Assembly (NCBI GenBank): GCA_028721415.1
Contig: JAQYIU010000093.1
Location: 1-43,926, forward strand
Direction of reading: 5' to 3'
DNA: 43,926 bases
Source: Lachnospiraceae bacterium
GTDB lineage: Bacteria > Bacillota > Clostridia > Lachnospirales > Lachnospiraceae
Shown: positions 33,554 through 42,348 of the stretch, one piece after another
Position numbering within the stretch: the stretch's first letter is position 1
Layout of the letters: each line of letters begins with the position of its first letter
The notes under the pieces: generated by a model
What the model saw: the letters and a program-made list of their open reading frames with translations, nothing else
Database searches by the model: none
Told to the model about the DNA's origin: nothing
Program-made: the position numbers and the translations under genes

Positions 33554-33690
33554 TTGACAATTTAAACACATTTTCGGAGTATACTAACATCATCAAAACA
33601 AAGAGAACTTGTTTTGATAGTCATAGATTTTTTCATACTTTTCTCTCTTTTTAAAAAAGGAAGGGGTCGAAACCCCTTCCTTTTTTGTCT
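33554..33690 (+). ncRNA. Possible small RNA between the lipoprotein and NhaC-type genes
   Basis: TTGACA (33554-33559) with TATACT at 33580-33585 (spacer of 20, long) or AGTATA at 33578-33583 (spacer of 18) is followed by a perfect ten-base-pair hairpin ATCAAAACAA/TTGTTTTGAT (33592-33618) and, 35 bases on, a strong terminator. This would be a transcript of about 95 bases without an open frame. Alternatively the hairpin and terminator only end the lipoprotein mRNA. Confidence 0.4.
33653..33686. terminator. Bidirectional rho-independent terminator
   Basis: AAAAAAGGAAGGGG - TCGAAA - CCCCTTCCTTTTTT, a perfect 14-base-pair stem whose A and T ends serve as T-tracts on both strands. It ends the lipoprotein side on the plus strand and the NhaC-type carrier gene on the minus strand. 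Confidence 0.92.
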
Positions 33691-33730
33691 ATTATTTTGT
33701 TAAATGATTGGGCCTCTTTTCAGAGAAATT

Positions 33731-35380
33731 CTATTCCTCGACTTCTGCTGCAGAGTTTGCAGTGATCGCACGAATCACCAGAAGTGTACCGATAATCAGA
33801 ACGATACCAACAGCCAGTGAAATTACTGCAACAATCGGTGCTGCCAGGAACTGCTGTAAAACACCCGCTATAATATAGGTCACACAGGATACGCAGGCAA
33901 CGGTAACAGCATACGGAAGCTGTGTGGTAACATGATTAACATGATTACTCTGGGCTCCGGCAGATGCCATGATCGTCGTATCGGAAATCGGTGAACAATG
34001 GTCTCCACAAACAGCACCCGCCATACATGCGGATATAGACATGATCATCATGGCCTCGTTGGTTCCTGCAAATACTGCTACTACGATTGGAATCAGGATA
34101 CCGAAAGTTCCCCAGGAAGTTCCTGTTGCAAAAGCAAGGAAACAAGCCACAAGGAAAATGATTGCCGGTAAGAGTACTATGAATCCACCTGCTGCACTGG
34201 CTACTACACCAGCTACGTATTCTTTCGCTCCCAAACTGTCTGTCATAGCTTTCAGAGTCCAGGCAAAGGTAAGGATCAAAATGGCTGGAACCATGGCCTT
34301 AAATCCGTCAGGAATACAAGACATGGAATCAGAGAATTTCAATACTTTACGGACTGCATAGAATACGATGGTGATGATAAAGGCAAAGAAACTTCCAAGC
34401 ATAAGACCAACGGAAGCATCACTGCCGGAAAATGCTTCGATAAATCCGGTTCCGCTGAAGAATCCACCGGTATAAATCATTCCAATAACACAGCAGACAA
34501 TCAACACTGCCACAGGGAAAATCAAATCGATAACGCCACCTTTGGTCTCCACCATATCCTCTTCTGCATTGGCATATGGGCGGTCCGGAGTTGTATACAA
34601 ATCACCTTTGAGGGCATTCGTTTCATGAAGTTTCATCGGGCCGTAATCCATTTTCAAAAGAACGATGGTAACCATCATTACGATGGTGAGAATCGCATAA
34701 TAGTTAAATGGAATAGCGCGGATAAAAATGGAAAATCCGTCTTCTCCTTCTACGAATCCGGTTACCGCTGCCGCCCAGGATGAAATCGGTGCAATGATAC
34801 ATACCGGTGCAGCTGTGGCATCAATCAAATAAGAAAGTTTGGCTCTTGAAATATTATGTTTGTCTGTTACTGGTCTCATAACACTTCCGACGGTCAGACA
34901 GTTAAAATAATCATCGATGAAAATCAGCACCCCAAGAAGTATTGTGGCAAGCTGTGCTCCTACACGGCTCTTGATGTGAACGCTGGCCCATCTTCCGAAG
35001 GCTGCGGAACCTCCCGCCTTGTTCATCATACATACCATAATACCGAGGATAACCAGAAATACCAGAATACCCATGTTATAACTGTCAGTAAGAACTCCTA
35101 TGATGCCATCCTGAAAGACATGAAGTACAGTTCCCTCAAAGGCAAATCCGGAATAGAAGATTCCTCCGATCACAATTCCGATAAACAGAGAACTGTATAC
35201 TTCCTTTGTGATAAGAGCAAGTACGATTGCTACAACTGGCGGAACCAAAGACCAGAAGGATGCATACATCTTCGGTACATATTCCGCTGCTTCTTCTGCG
35301 GCGCAAACCGGCAGACCGCTCATGGCAAGGATACAAAACATTCCGAACACGAGCCACAGTGATTTTTTCTTTTCTTTCAT
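33731..35380 (-). CDS. NhaC-family antiporter, predicted lysine transporter
   Basis: About 549 residues from the ATG at 35380 (AAAGGA nine bases upstream). The N-terminus has a signal-like hydrophobic stretch ending in VCAAEEA, followed by about 11-12 membrane segments. FIDDYFNCLTVGSVMRPVTD and FATGTSWGTFGI (shown in part) are landmarks of the NhaC superfamily. On family grounds alone it would be called a Na+/H+ antiporter. Because it is governed by a lysine riboswitch, it is much more likely a lysine uptake carrier; NhaC-like proteins under LYS elements have been predicted as such in comparative studies. Confidence 0.88.
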   Translation of the reverse strand: MKEKKKSLWLVFGMFCILAMSGLPVCAAEEAAEYVPKMYASFWSLVPPVVAIVLALITKEVYSSLFIGIVIGGIFYSGFAFEGTVLHVFQDGIIGVLTDSYNMGILVFLVILGIMVCMMNKAGGSAAFGRWASVHIKSRVGAQLATILLGVLIFIDDYFNCLTVGSVMRPVTDKHNISRAKLSYLIDATAAPVCIIAPISSWAAAVTGFVEGEDGFSIFIRAIPFNYYAILTIVMMVTIVLLKMDYGPMKLHETNALKGDLYTTPDRPYANAEEDMVETKGGVIDLIFPVAVLIVCCVIGMIYTGGFFSGTGFIEAFSGSDASVGLMLGSFFAFIITIVFYAVRKVLKFSDSMSCIPDGFKAMVPAILILTFAWTLKAMTDSLGAKEYVAGVVASAAGGFIVLLPAIIFLVACFLAFATGTSWGTFGILIPIVVAVFAGTNEAMMIMSISACMAGAVCGDHCSPISDTTIMASAGAQSNHVNHVTTQLPYAVTVACVSCVTYIIAGVLQQFLAAPIVAVISLAVGIVLIIGTLLVIRAITANSAAEVEE

Positions 35381-35423
35381 TTTAAAAAATCCTTTCTCTC
35401 TTTTGTTGTTGGTTAGTTTCCAC

Positions 35424-35464
35424 AAAAAAAGTCATGAACAACGCTCTGGAAGCGTGTTCATGAC
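35424..35464 (-). terminator. Expression-platform terminator of the lysine riboswitch
   Basis: GTCATGAACA (35431-35440) pairs with TGTTCATGAC (35455-35464), with an inner ACGCT/AGCGT stem, then seven T residues on the minus strand. It lies between the aptamer and the carrier gene, so lysine binding should promote premature termination. Confidence 0.88.
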
Positions 35465-35533
35465 AAATCTACTTCGTAATTCCAAAATCAGAATCTATCT
35501 ATTGGTCAAAAATAATACTCGTAAAATCTATCA

Positions 35534-35737
35534 ATGATAGCGCTCCACTGATGTGACAGTACGCAACATATTCTGACTGCGTCCCAGAGATATATGGGTG
35601 TGAACTACTCCGGAGGTCTAACCTCTGATATGATTCACCGGGAATCCCCATACGCTCTTCGGCGATTATTCCTTTCACGCAATTTATCTTCCCTGATACA
35701 TGTGTTGCGTTACTGATAAAAACCGCACCTCTATCAA
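35534..35737 (-). promoter_or_regulatory. Lysine riboswitch (L-box)
   Basis: Read on the minus strand the region starts GATAGAGGTGCG and closes with TGGAGCGCTATC, the paired P1/core ends of the LYS element. Between them lie other conserved parts: TATCAGTAAC, AATCGCCGAAGAG, ACCTCCGG, CTGGGACGCAGTCAG and a TACTGTCACATCAG stretch before the 3' core. P1 is TGATAG/CTATCA. Together with a downstream terminator this is a complete transcriptional OFF switch. No gene lies in 35381-35814. Confidence 0.92.
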
Positions 35738-35758
35738 TTTCTGTTATTCATTTAATAA

Positions 35759-35787
35759 ATTTTACTATCTTGCAATAGTATTGTCAA
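35759..35787 (-). promoter_or_regulatory. Promoter of the lysine-riboswitch transcript
   Basis: TTGACA (35782-35787), 17 bases, TAAAAT (35759-35764) on the minus strand, about 15 bases before the aptamer. Confidence 0.8.
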
Positions 35788-35814
35788 CCGATGATTTTTC
35801 TTTATTATGTTAAG

Positions 35815-36561
35815 TTATAAATTGCGGAACCTGCTTAAAAACTCTTTGGTTTTCTCCTTCTGCGGGTTTCCAAAAATCTGCCCGCTGGTTCCTTCTTCTT
35901 CAATCACTCCGTCAGCCATGAAGATTACATGACTGGAAATGTCTCTGGCAAAAGCCATCTCATGTGTGACAATAAGCATGGTCATCCCCTCTTCTGCCAG
36001 AGTTCCCATGACATTTAATACTTCTCCAACCATCTGTGGATCCAATGCGGATGTCGGTTCGTCGAACAGCAGAATCTCCGGTTCCATGGCCAGTGCTCTG
36101 GCTATGGCAACTCTCTGCTTCTGTCCGCCGGAAAGCTGTCTCGGCTTCGCGTTGATGAACTGTTCCATGCCAACCTTTTCCAGGAACTTCATCGCCAGCT
36201 CTTTTGCCGTCTTTTTATCTTTTTTTGCCACCTTTTCCGGACCGATCATGCAATTTTCCAACACGGTCAGATTATTAAACAGGTTAAAATTCTGAAAAAC
36301 CATACCAACTTTTTCCCGGTATGCCGGAACCGATAATTTCGGATTTGTAATATCTTCACCGTGATAATAAATATTTCCTCCCGTCGGAGTTTCCAGTAAA
36401 TTGATACAGCGTAGCATCGTAGATTTTCCGGAACCGGAAGCTCCGATAATGGAAATGACATCTCCCTTATTTACGGTGAAATCAATATCTCTAAGCACTT
36501 CGTGGGAGCCGAAACTTTTTACAAGATGGGAGACATTTAAAATATTTGACTGTTGATCCAT
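35815..36561 (-). CDS. Polar amino acid ABC transporter, ATP-binding subunit
   Basis: GlnQ/HisP-type ATPase of 248 residues. Walker A is GASGSGKST, the signature is LSGGQ followed by KQRVAIARA, and Walker B is [12 protein letters not shown]. Last gene of a binding protein-permease-ATPase operon; two bases from the permease stop. No terminator was seen between it and the lysine-riboswitch promoter. Confidence 0.95.
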   Translation of the reverse strand: MDQQSNILNVSHLVKSFGSHEVLRDIDFTVNKGDVISIIGASGSGKSTMLRCINLLETPTGGNIYYHGEDITNPKLSVPAYREKVGMVFQNFNLFNNLTVLENCMIGPEKVAKKDKKTAKELAMKFLEKVGMEQFINAKPRQLSGGQKQRVAIARALAMEPEILLFDEPTSALDPQMVGEVLNVMGTLAEEGMTMLIVTHEMAFARDISSHVIFMADGVIEEEGTSGQIFGNPQKEKTKEFLSRFRNL

Positions 36562-36563
36562 AT

Positions 36564-37349
36564 CTATCTCCCCTCCTTTCGCTCACTGCCCAGTTGGGTT
36601 CCGATTCCCATCACGTCAACCAGCTCATAGTTATCACTGCCATCCAGTTTCTTTTCCCATAAAAGGAGAAGGCGGGAGGAAAGCAGGGTCATGGTCAGAT
36701 AAATACACATGACGATGGTCGCCGACTCAAAGTAGGTGTAGAGAGCACCTGCCACACTTTTATGTACGAAGAACAGATCTACAATACTGATTATGGAGAG
36801 TACGGATGTATCTTTAATATTGATGATAAAGTTATTTCCAATCTGCGGAATAATGTTTCGGAATGCCTGAGGGAGAATCACATGAATCATTGCCTGAAAA
36901 TGTGTCATTCCAATGGCTTTTGCTCCTTCCATCTGGCCCGGATCTACGGAAATAATTCCTCCGCGGACGGATTCTGCCATGTAAGCTCCGGTGTTGATCG
37001 ACACAACAAAGAATGCGGAGGTCCACATTCCCATCTGGATTCCAAAGACCTGTGCCATTCCATAGTAAATGAAAACGGCCTGCACGATCATTGGGGTTCC
37101 ACGGAAAAGCTCAACATATGCCTTTAATATTATTTTTACTATTTTTAACAACACTCTTTTGGCCACGCTGTCTCTCTTTTTGTCAACGGGAATCGTCTGA
37201 ACAATTCCAACGGCAAAACCAATAAGGCAACCGATAAAAGTCGAGAACAGAGCGATTACAAGGGTTGTTCCGGCGCCTTTCAGATAAGAGGTACCATATT
37301 GCTGAAGAAGATAAATTATCCGCTCCAGAAAACTCATCTCGGAAATCAT
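36564..37349 (-). CDS. Polar amino acid ABC transporter, permease subunit
   Basis: A His/Glu/Gln/Arg-type permease (HisM/GlnP family) of 261 residues, with five or six membrane segments and the EAA loop around [22 protein letters not shown] (cited by its ends ESVRGG and GAKAIG). The ATG at 37349 has GGGAG six bases upstream and is preferred to that at 37367. Being the only permease, it would act as a homodimer. Confidence 0.94.
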   Translation of the reverse strand: MISEMSFLERIIYLLQQYGTSYLKGAGTTLVIALFSTFIGCLIGFAVGIVQTIPVDKKRDSVAKRVLLKIVKIILKAYVELFRGTPMIVQAVFIYYGMAQVFGIQMGMWTSAFFVVSINTGAYMAESVRGGIISVDPGQMEGAKAIGMTHFQAMIHVILPQAFRNIIPQIGNNFIINIKDTSVLSIISIVDLFFVHKSVAGALYTYFESATIVMCIYLTMTLLSSRLLLLWEKKLDGSDNYELVDVMGIGTQLGSERKEGR

Positions 37350-37373
37350 AATTGTCTCCCTTTCCATTTTCCG

Positions 37374-37411
37374 TACATCTCAGAAGATAATTTTAGGACT
37401 TCTGAGATGTA
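37374..37411 (-). other. Intercistronic hairpin between binding protein and permease genes
   Basis: TACATCTCAGAAG pairs perfectly with CTTCTGAGATGTA around a 12-base loop, with no T-run. Such hairpins commonly protect the upstream mRNA end, keeping the binding protein in excess of the membrane subunits. Confidence 0.65.
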
Positions 37412-37436
37412 ATCTGCAGCTATCTATTTTTTTTCA

Positions 37437-38297
37437 TTATTCGGACAATGGCTGTACAGAAATTGCTTCGTCCATCATCGCATCATAGTCATCTGTTGTC
37501 ATGGTAGCAAGAACAGAATTAATTCCATTTAATAATTCTGTATTGCCTTTCTGTACGGAAATACCGATGTTGATTTCTTCGTCAGAAACTTCATAATCAT
37601 CTTCTGTTCCGGCAAAATCCAGTAATTTGAAATCAGGGTAAGCAACCAGTGCGGCTTTTCCTGTAGGCATATCAGTAACAACTACGTCTGTACGACCACT
37701 TTCCAGTGCTACTAACATAGCCGGAGCGGACTCCTGTGCCGGCTGGATATTGGCATCTTTAATCTGTGGAAGGCAGACATCATACCAGATGGTTCCTAAC
37801 TGAGAAGTACAGGTTGCGCCTGCAAGATCAGACACGCCTTTGGCGTCTGCATATGCCCCATCATTTTTAACCAGAGTGATGATAGATGCATAGTAATATG
37901 GATCTGAGAAATCAACCATTTCCAGTCTCTCGGAAGTGATAGACTGACCGGCGATAACACAATCAACGGTTCCGGACTGAACGGCAGGAACCAGGGAATC
38001 CCAGTCAAGTTTTACGATTTCCAGATCGTATCCCAGTTCATCTGCAATTTTCTTTGCCATCATGACATCATATCCGTAAGCGTAATCTTTGCTGTCCTTG
38101 ATTGGAACGGCACCATTCGAGTCATCCGACTGCGTCCAGTTATATGGTGCATATCCACATTCCATTGCGACTTTTAACGTCTTTTTTCCTGCTGCCTCTG
38201 TGGATTCTGCAGGTTCACTGGAAGAGGAACCGCCACAGGCTGTCAGCCCAACTACCATTGTTACTGCCAAAACAATACTTAACAATTTCTTTTTCAT
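37437..38297 (-). CDS. Polar amino acid ABC transporter, substrate-binding lipoprotein
   Basis: A protein of 286 residues: signal peptide with lipobox LTAC (lipidated C21), a Ser/Glu spacer, then the SBP_bac_3 fold (LKVAMECGYAPYNW; VDCVIAGQSITSERLEMVDFS, cited in part). It should bind an amino acid outside the membrane. The ligand cannot be named with confidence; the lack of the Arg-Asp pattern obvious in glutamate binders was not assessed. Start at 38297 with AAGGAG upstream. Confidence 0.93.
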   Translation of the reverse strand: MKKKLLSIVLAVTMVVGLTACGGSSSSEPAESTEAAGKKTLKVAMECGYAPYNWTQSDDSNGAVPIKDSKDYAYGYDVMMAKKIADELGYDLEIVKLDWDSLVPAVQSGTVDCVIAGQSITSERLEMVDFSDPYYYASIITLVKNDGAYADAKGVSDLAGATCTSQLGTIWYDVCLPQIKDANIQPAQESAPAMLVALESGRTDVVVTDMPTGKAALVAYPDFKLLDFAGTEDDYEVSDEEINIGISVQKGNTELLNGINSVLATMTTDDYDAMMDEAISVQPLSE

Positions 38298-38384
38298 CTC
38301 ATTCTCTCCTTATCTATAATATTTAAGAATAATTTCTGCATATTATCATAGATCATAGGATTTTGATCATTCCTTCCGAAAAAA

Positions 38385-38421
38385 CAAAAAAGAGGAAACT
38401 CCAAGCCGGAATTTCCTCTTT
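38385..38421 (-). terminator. Terminator/attenuator in the leader of the amino acid ABC operon
   Basis: AAAGAGGAAA (38389-38398) pairs with TTTCCTCTTT (38412-38421), with an inner GC-rich loop, followed by T residues on the minus strand. It may simply end pdxT mRNA. However, a promoter lies between pdxT and this hairpin, so it may act as an attenuator for the ABC genes. Confidence 0.75.
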
Positions 38422-38482
38422 GAAATCATATCAAAACCTGTTCAATTATCATCTGAAAATATACAGATAAAAAGTTATAGTT

Positions 38483-38511
38483 ATAATAACATGAAATAAT
38501 AAAGAATGCAA
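38483..38511 (-). promoter_or_regulatory. Promoter between pdxT and the ABC operon
   Basis: TTGCAT (38506-38511), 17 bases, TATTAT (38483-38488) on the minus strand. Transcription would start near 38475, about 60 bases before the terminator stem. No gene lies in 38298-38551. Confidence 0.5.
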
Positions 38512-38551
38512 TGTTTCTTTCGATTTTTTTGTCACAAAATGAAGGGTTTTC

Positions 38552-39130
38552 TTAATTATCCATCATTTTAATAAAGGATTGATGAATTCTGTCATCTCCG
38601 GACAATTCCGGATGAAAAGCCATAGCAAGCTGATTCTGATACCGAACTGCCACGATCTTCTGATCAACTTGTGCCAGCACTTCCACCTCCGGTGTCACTT
38701 CCGCAATATAAGGTGCACGGATAAATTCCATAGGATAAGTTCCCAATTCCTGAAGGGAGCCCTGCATCGCTCCTTCAAAATGGAAACTACCCAGCTGTCT
38801 TCCGTAAGCGTTTCTTTTCACCGTAACAGGAAGGGTCTGGAAATAGCGTTTGTCATCGTTATTTATCTGCTCAGCCAGCAGAATCAGCCCCGCGCAGGTG
38901 GCAAGAACCGGCATTCCCTCTTCGATTTTTTCTTTCAGAGAATCAAACATACCCAATTCTTTTAACAATTTTCCCTGAACGGTACTCTCCCCGCCGGGGA
39001 GAACCAATCCGTCAAACGGCTGTTTCAGGTCTTCCTTCTGACGAAGCTCGATAGTTTCTACTCCCAGATTCTGAAGCATTTTCTCATGTTCGATAAATGC
39101 TCCCTGCACTGCAAGAACTGCAACAGTCAT
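38552..39130 (-). CDS. pdxT: Pyridoxal 5'-phosphate synthase glutaminase subunit
   Basis: Glutaminase of 192 residues that gives ammonia to PdxS. VQGAFIEHEKML near the N-terminus, GGEST at 47-51, the nucleophile C79 in LATCAGLI, and HPE (AFHPELSGD) near the C-terminus complete the class I amidotransferase triad. It begins one base after the pdxS stop, so the two are co-translated. Confidence 0.97.
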   Translation of the reverse strand: MTVAVLAVQGAFIEHEKMLQNLGVETIELRQKEDLKQPFDGLVLPGGESTVQGKLLKELGMFDSLKEKIEEGMPVLATCAGLILLAEQINNDDKRYFQTLPVTVKRNAYGRQLGSFHFEGAMQGSLQELGTYPMEFIRAPYIAEVTPEVEVLAQVDQKIVAVRYQNQLAMAFHPELSGDDRIHQSFIKMMDN

Positions 39131-39131
39131 T

Positions 39132-40016
39132 TTATTTGCCCCTTTCTGCCATCAGAAGCTGGATTTCATCTTCATTGATACCAATCATGGCTTCTCCAAG
39201 ATCTTCGGATAACTCCGCAATCATTTTCGCATCGGTAAAGTTTGTCACAGCCTTTACAATGGCATTAGCTCTCTTTTCCGGATTGCCGGATTTGAAAATA
39301 CCAGAGCCCACAAAAACACCTTCTGCTCCAAGCTGCATCATCAGTGCGGCATCAGCCGGTGTTGCCACACCACCGGCAGCAAAATTAACAACCGGAAGTC
39401 TTTTCGCATTGTGTACCTGTAACACCAGTTCATAAGGAACACGAAGTTCTTTTGCCACATCAAACAGTTCATCTTCTCTCATGGAAGAAATGCGTGCAAT
39501 TTCACGATTCATCATTCTCATGTGACGAACCGCCTGTACGATATCTCCGGTTCCCGGTTCACCTTTCGTACGAATCATAGATGCACCCTCGTTGATTCTT
39601 CTAAGGGCTTCTCCCAAATCCTTTGCACCACAGACAAAAGGAACTCTGAATTTCGTTTTATCAATATGATAAACATCATCAGCAGGAGAAAGTACTTCAC
39701 TTTCATCGATATAATCAATTTCAATCGCTTCCAGAAGCTGTGCCTCTACAAAATGTCCGATTCGGCATTTCGCCATAACCGGAATAGAAACCGCTTCCTG
39801 GATACCGCGAATCATTTTCGGATCACTCATTCTGGAAACCCCACCGGCTGCACGAATATCCGCCGGAATACGCTCCAATGCCATAACTGCACAGGCACCC
39901 GCTGCCTCCGCAATTTTCGCCTGCTCCGGTGTCGTAACATCCATGATCACTCCACCCTTTAACATCTGTGCCAATTCCTTATTTAACTCATACTGTCTCT
40001 TTGCATCAATAGACAT
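39132..40016 (-). CDS. pdxS: Pyridoxal 5'-phosphate synthase lyase subunit
   Basis: TIM-barrel synthase of 294 residues that makes PLP from ribose 5-phosphate, glyceraldehyde 3-phosphate and ammonia. GGVIMDV at 21-27, catalytic K83 (VMAKCRIGH) and K151 (RTKGEPGTG) are all present. AGGAGG lies eight bases before the ATG at 40016; a frame from 40061 is upstream read-through. It forms an operon with pdxT. Confidence 0.98.
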   Translation of the reverse strand: MSIDAKRQYELNKELAQMLKGGVIMDVTTPEQAKIAEAAGACAVMALERIPADIRAAGGVSRMSDPKMIRGIQEAVSIPVMAKCRIGHFVEAQLLEAIEIDYIDESEVLSPADDVYHIDKTKFRVPFVCGAKDLGEALRRINEGASMIRTKGEPGTGDIVQAVRHMRMMNREIARISSMREDELFDVAKELRVPYELVLQVHNAKRLPVVNFAAGGVATPADAALMMQLGAEGVFVGSGIFKSGNPEKRANAIVKAVTNFTDAKMIAELSEDLGEAMIGINEDEIQLLMAERGK

Positions 40017-40087
40017 CTTTATATCCTCCTTAATTCTGGCCTGATCCAGGGGACAAACCAATTAATGCAACAACTTTAAAACAGATA

Positions 40088-40131
40088 TGACCATATTAAA
40101 ATACTCAAAATAAGTTTGTTTAATATGGTCA
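40088..40131 (-). promoter_or_regulatory. Inverted repeat upstream of pdxS, possible operator
   Basis: TGACCATATTAAA (40088-40100) and TTTAATATGGTCA (40119-40131), a perfect 13-base-pair inverted repeat with an 18-base spacer, about 70 bases before the pdxS ATG. No T-run follows on the minus strand and a strong terminator already precedes it, so it is not a terminator. Two half-sites a little over two helical turns apart suit a regulator dimer such as the MocR-type PdxR, which is not encoded here. Confidence 0.45.
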
Positions 40132-40163
40132 GTATTTTTGTAAATAGAGAATCTTTCTACTAC

Positions 40164-40237
40164 GATAAAAAACCGATTTCTTTTCAAAACACAAGGAAAG
40201 CAACGGGTCTGTGTATGAAAAGAAATCGGTTTTTATC
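40164..40237 (-). terminator. Terminator after the PhoR-type kinase gene
   Basis: AAAACCGATTTCTTTTCA and its complement form an 18-19 base-pair stem around a 29-base loop that itself has an ACACA/TGTGT stem. On the minus strand it begins about 30 bases after the kinase stop and ends in T residues. An unusually long stem for a simple terminator. Confidence 0.85.
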
Positions 40238-40267
40238 TCAGTAAAACTCTCTCATTAGTGTAAAATA

Positions 40268-41581
40268 TCAGAAAAGAACGGTTATGGTGGTCCCTTTTCC
40301 CACCTCACTGTCTAAGGCCAGTTCTGCGTCGTGGATTGCCACAATATGTTTGACTATGGCCAGTCCAAGGCCAGTACCGCCAGTTTGTTTGGATCGGCTT
40401 TTGTCCACCCGGTAGAATCGCTCGAAGACTCTTTCCTGATGTTCTTTTGGGATTCCGATACCGGTATCTCTGACCTGAAGAAAGGCATGACCGTCTTTGG
40501 TTCCGACTTCCACAATCACGTTTCCGTTTTTGTTGTTGTAACGGATAGCGTTATTGCAGAGATTTTCCAGTAGTTCTGATATCATATCTTTGTTGGCGTT
40601 TATGATGGTCGGCACTCCGATACAGACGATGGTCACATCGTGTTTGTGCGCATACATTTTGAGGTTTTCGACACATTGTCTTGCCAGGTCGCTCAGATCA
40701 AAGGCCTCAAAAAGTGTCTTTTCTTCCACATTATCCAGTTCTGACAGTCGAATAATGTCATTGATGAGAGAAAGCAGGCGCTCTGCATTCTGTCGAATCT
40801 TAGCAGCAAATGAGGAGATTTCATCAGGCGCTACCATGTTATTTTCCATCAATTCAGCATAACCGGAAATTGCGGTAAGCGGAGTCTTCAGCTCGTGACT
40901 TACATTTGCGGTAAAGTCCTGACGCATTTTGGCTCCTTTTAAAATATCTGCATGCTGCGCACGAATCATATGGACAAAAGGAACCAGTTCTTTATAAGCC
41001 GGAGCAATGGAATAATCATCTATATTTAAAGTCATTTCCTCAATTGGACGAATAATACTTCGCGTGAGAATCTGCGCCAGTAAAATACACAAAAGAATCA
41101 TAAACATCATCACAAGAACGATGATCGGGACGACACTACTTACAAGACTCCACAGATTTCCTTCTTCTTTTGCGACTCGAAGAACTGTACCGTCCGATAG
41201 CCGCATGGCATAATAAAAGGTACTTTTATTCATGGTGGCTGATTTTCGGATTTCTTCTCCGTAGCCTTTCTGAAACGCACTGATAACCTCCGGTCTTTTC
41301 GCATGATTTTCCATGGTGTTGGCATCCACATCGTTATCGTAAAGAACCGTACCATCTTTATCGATCCAGGTAACTCGCAGCTCTTTGATATCAAAATGAT
41401 ACCCAGCTCTGTTATCTTCCCGGAAAATATTGGCACTTTTCAGCACCCTGCAGGTAGTTCGCAGGTCATCCTGCACCTGTTTTTTATAAAGATCATAAAA
41501 AATTGTAAGTGTCAGCATCAAGGTAACAAAAATTGCCAAAATGGAAATTCCAATCAACTGAAAATTAATCTTCTTTTTCAT
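40268..41581 (-). CDS. Sensor histidine kinase, PhoR-like
   Basis: A protein of 437 residues: membrane segment 8-30, an extracytoplasmic sensor domain 31-148, second membrane segment 149-175, HAMP-like linker, HisKA with H229 (NVSHELKTP), then HATPase with an N box, G1 DTGIGIP, F box ERFYRVD and G2 GGTGLGLA. This is the PhoR/ResE/WalK-type layout without a PAS domain. Its partner response-regulator gene ends 38 bases upstream. The sensed signal is likely phosphate limitation, inferred from context with the Na/Pi transporter. Confidence 0.93.
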   Translation of the reverse strand: MKKKINFQLIGISILAIFVTLMLTLTIFYDLYKKQVQDDLRTTCRVLKSANIFREDNRAGYHFDIKELRVTWIDKDGTVLYDNDVDANTMENHAKRPEVISAFQKGYGEEIRKSATMNKSTFYYAMRLSDGTVLRVAKEEGNLWSLVSSVVPIIVLVMMFMILLCILLAQILTRSIIRPIEEMTLNIDDYSIAPAYKELVPFVHMIRAQHADILKGAKMRQDFTANVSHELKTPLTAISGYAELMENNMVAPDEISSFAAKIRQNAERLLSLINDIIRLSELDNVEEKTLFEAFDLSDLARQCVENLKMYAHKHDVTIVCIGVPTIINANKDMISELLENLCNNAIRYNNKNGNVIVEVGTKDGHAFLQVRDTGIGIPKEHQERVFERFYRVDKSRSKQTGGTGLGLAIVKHIVAIHDAELALDSEVGKGTTITVLF

Positions 41582-41619
41582 GATTCTTCCTTCCTGTGTT
41601 ACATCTCATATCGTTGTAG

Positions 41620-42291
41620 TTATTCCATCACATATCCGACATTTCGTACTGTCTTGATTCTGGCACCATTTTCACCCAGCTTTTTGCGCAACGTTTTGAT
41701 ATGCATATCCACAGTTCTGGACTCACCTTCAAATTCTGTATCCCATACTCTCTGCATGATCATTTCTCTGGTCATGACGATACCGGCATGTCTCATCAGT
41801 AATTTAAGTAATTCGTATTCCTTGTAGGTCAGTTCCACTGCCTCATTTTTCACATAAGCCATATGTCTCTCATCATCCAGAAATACATCTCCGATAGACA
41901 TGAATTTATTATCGGTCTGCTCCATGGTTCTTCTAAGAACTGCCTTCACACGGGTAATCAGTTCAATCACAGAGAATGGTTTTTTAATATAATCATCCGC
42001 ACCGATATCCAGGCCTCTGACCATATCAATTTCTGATGTTTTAGCTGTTACCATGATAACCGGCAGTTTTTTTGTGAGAGGATTCTGCCGGATTTTTTTA
42101 ATAATCTCGTATCCGTCTTCATCAGGAAGCATCACATCAAGAATTGCCAGATCCGGCACCTTTTCTTCCAGTTTTTTATAAAAATGAGAAGCATCCTCAA
42201 AGGTGTAGACCTTATGTCCGCTGTTTTTTAATGCGATTGATTCAATTTCCTGAATATTGGTGTCATCTTCTACTACATATATTACTGCCAT
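41620..42291 (-). CDS. OmpR/PhoB-family response regulator
   Basis: A protein of 223 residues: receiver domain with D52 (LDVMLPDEDG), T82 and K104 (YIKKPF), then a winged helix DNA-binding domain (ELTYKEYELLKLLM, SRTVDMHIKTLRKKLG). Probably regulates the Na/Pi gene and other phosphate genes; Pho boxes cannot be checked since that gene's upstream region is outside the window. Confidence 0.94.
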   Translation of the reverse strand: MAVIYVVEDDTNIQEIESIALKNSGHKVYTFEDASHFYKKLEEKVPDLAILDVMLPDEDGYEIIKKIRQNPLTKKLPVIMVTAKTSEIDMVRGLDIGADDYIKKPFSVIELITRVKAVLRRTMEQTDNKFMSIGDVFLDDERHMAYVKNEAVELTYKEYELLKLLMRHAGIVMTREMIMQRVWDTEFEGESRTVDMHIKTLRKKLGENGARIKTVRNVGYVME

Positions 42292-42348
42292 TTCATCTAC
42301 CTTCTATCTATTATGCTTCTTTCAATTGCACTTTTTCGTCTGATTTCC

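Noticed and set aside
40088-40131. Reading the pdxS upstream inverted repeat as a terminator
   Set aside because: Loop of 18 bases, no T-run on the minus strand, and a stronger terminator already lies just before it.
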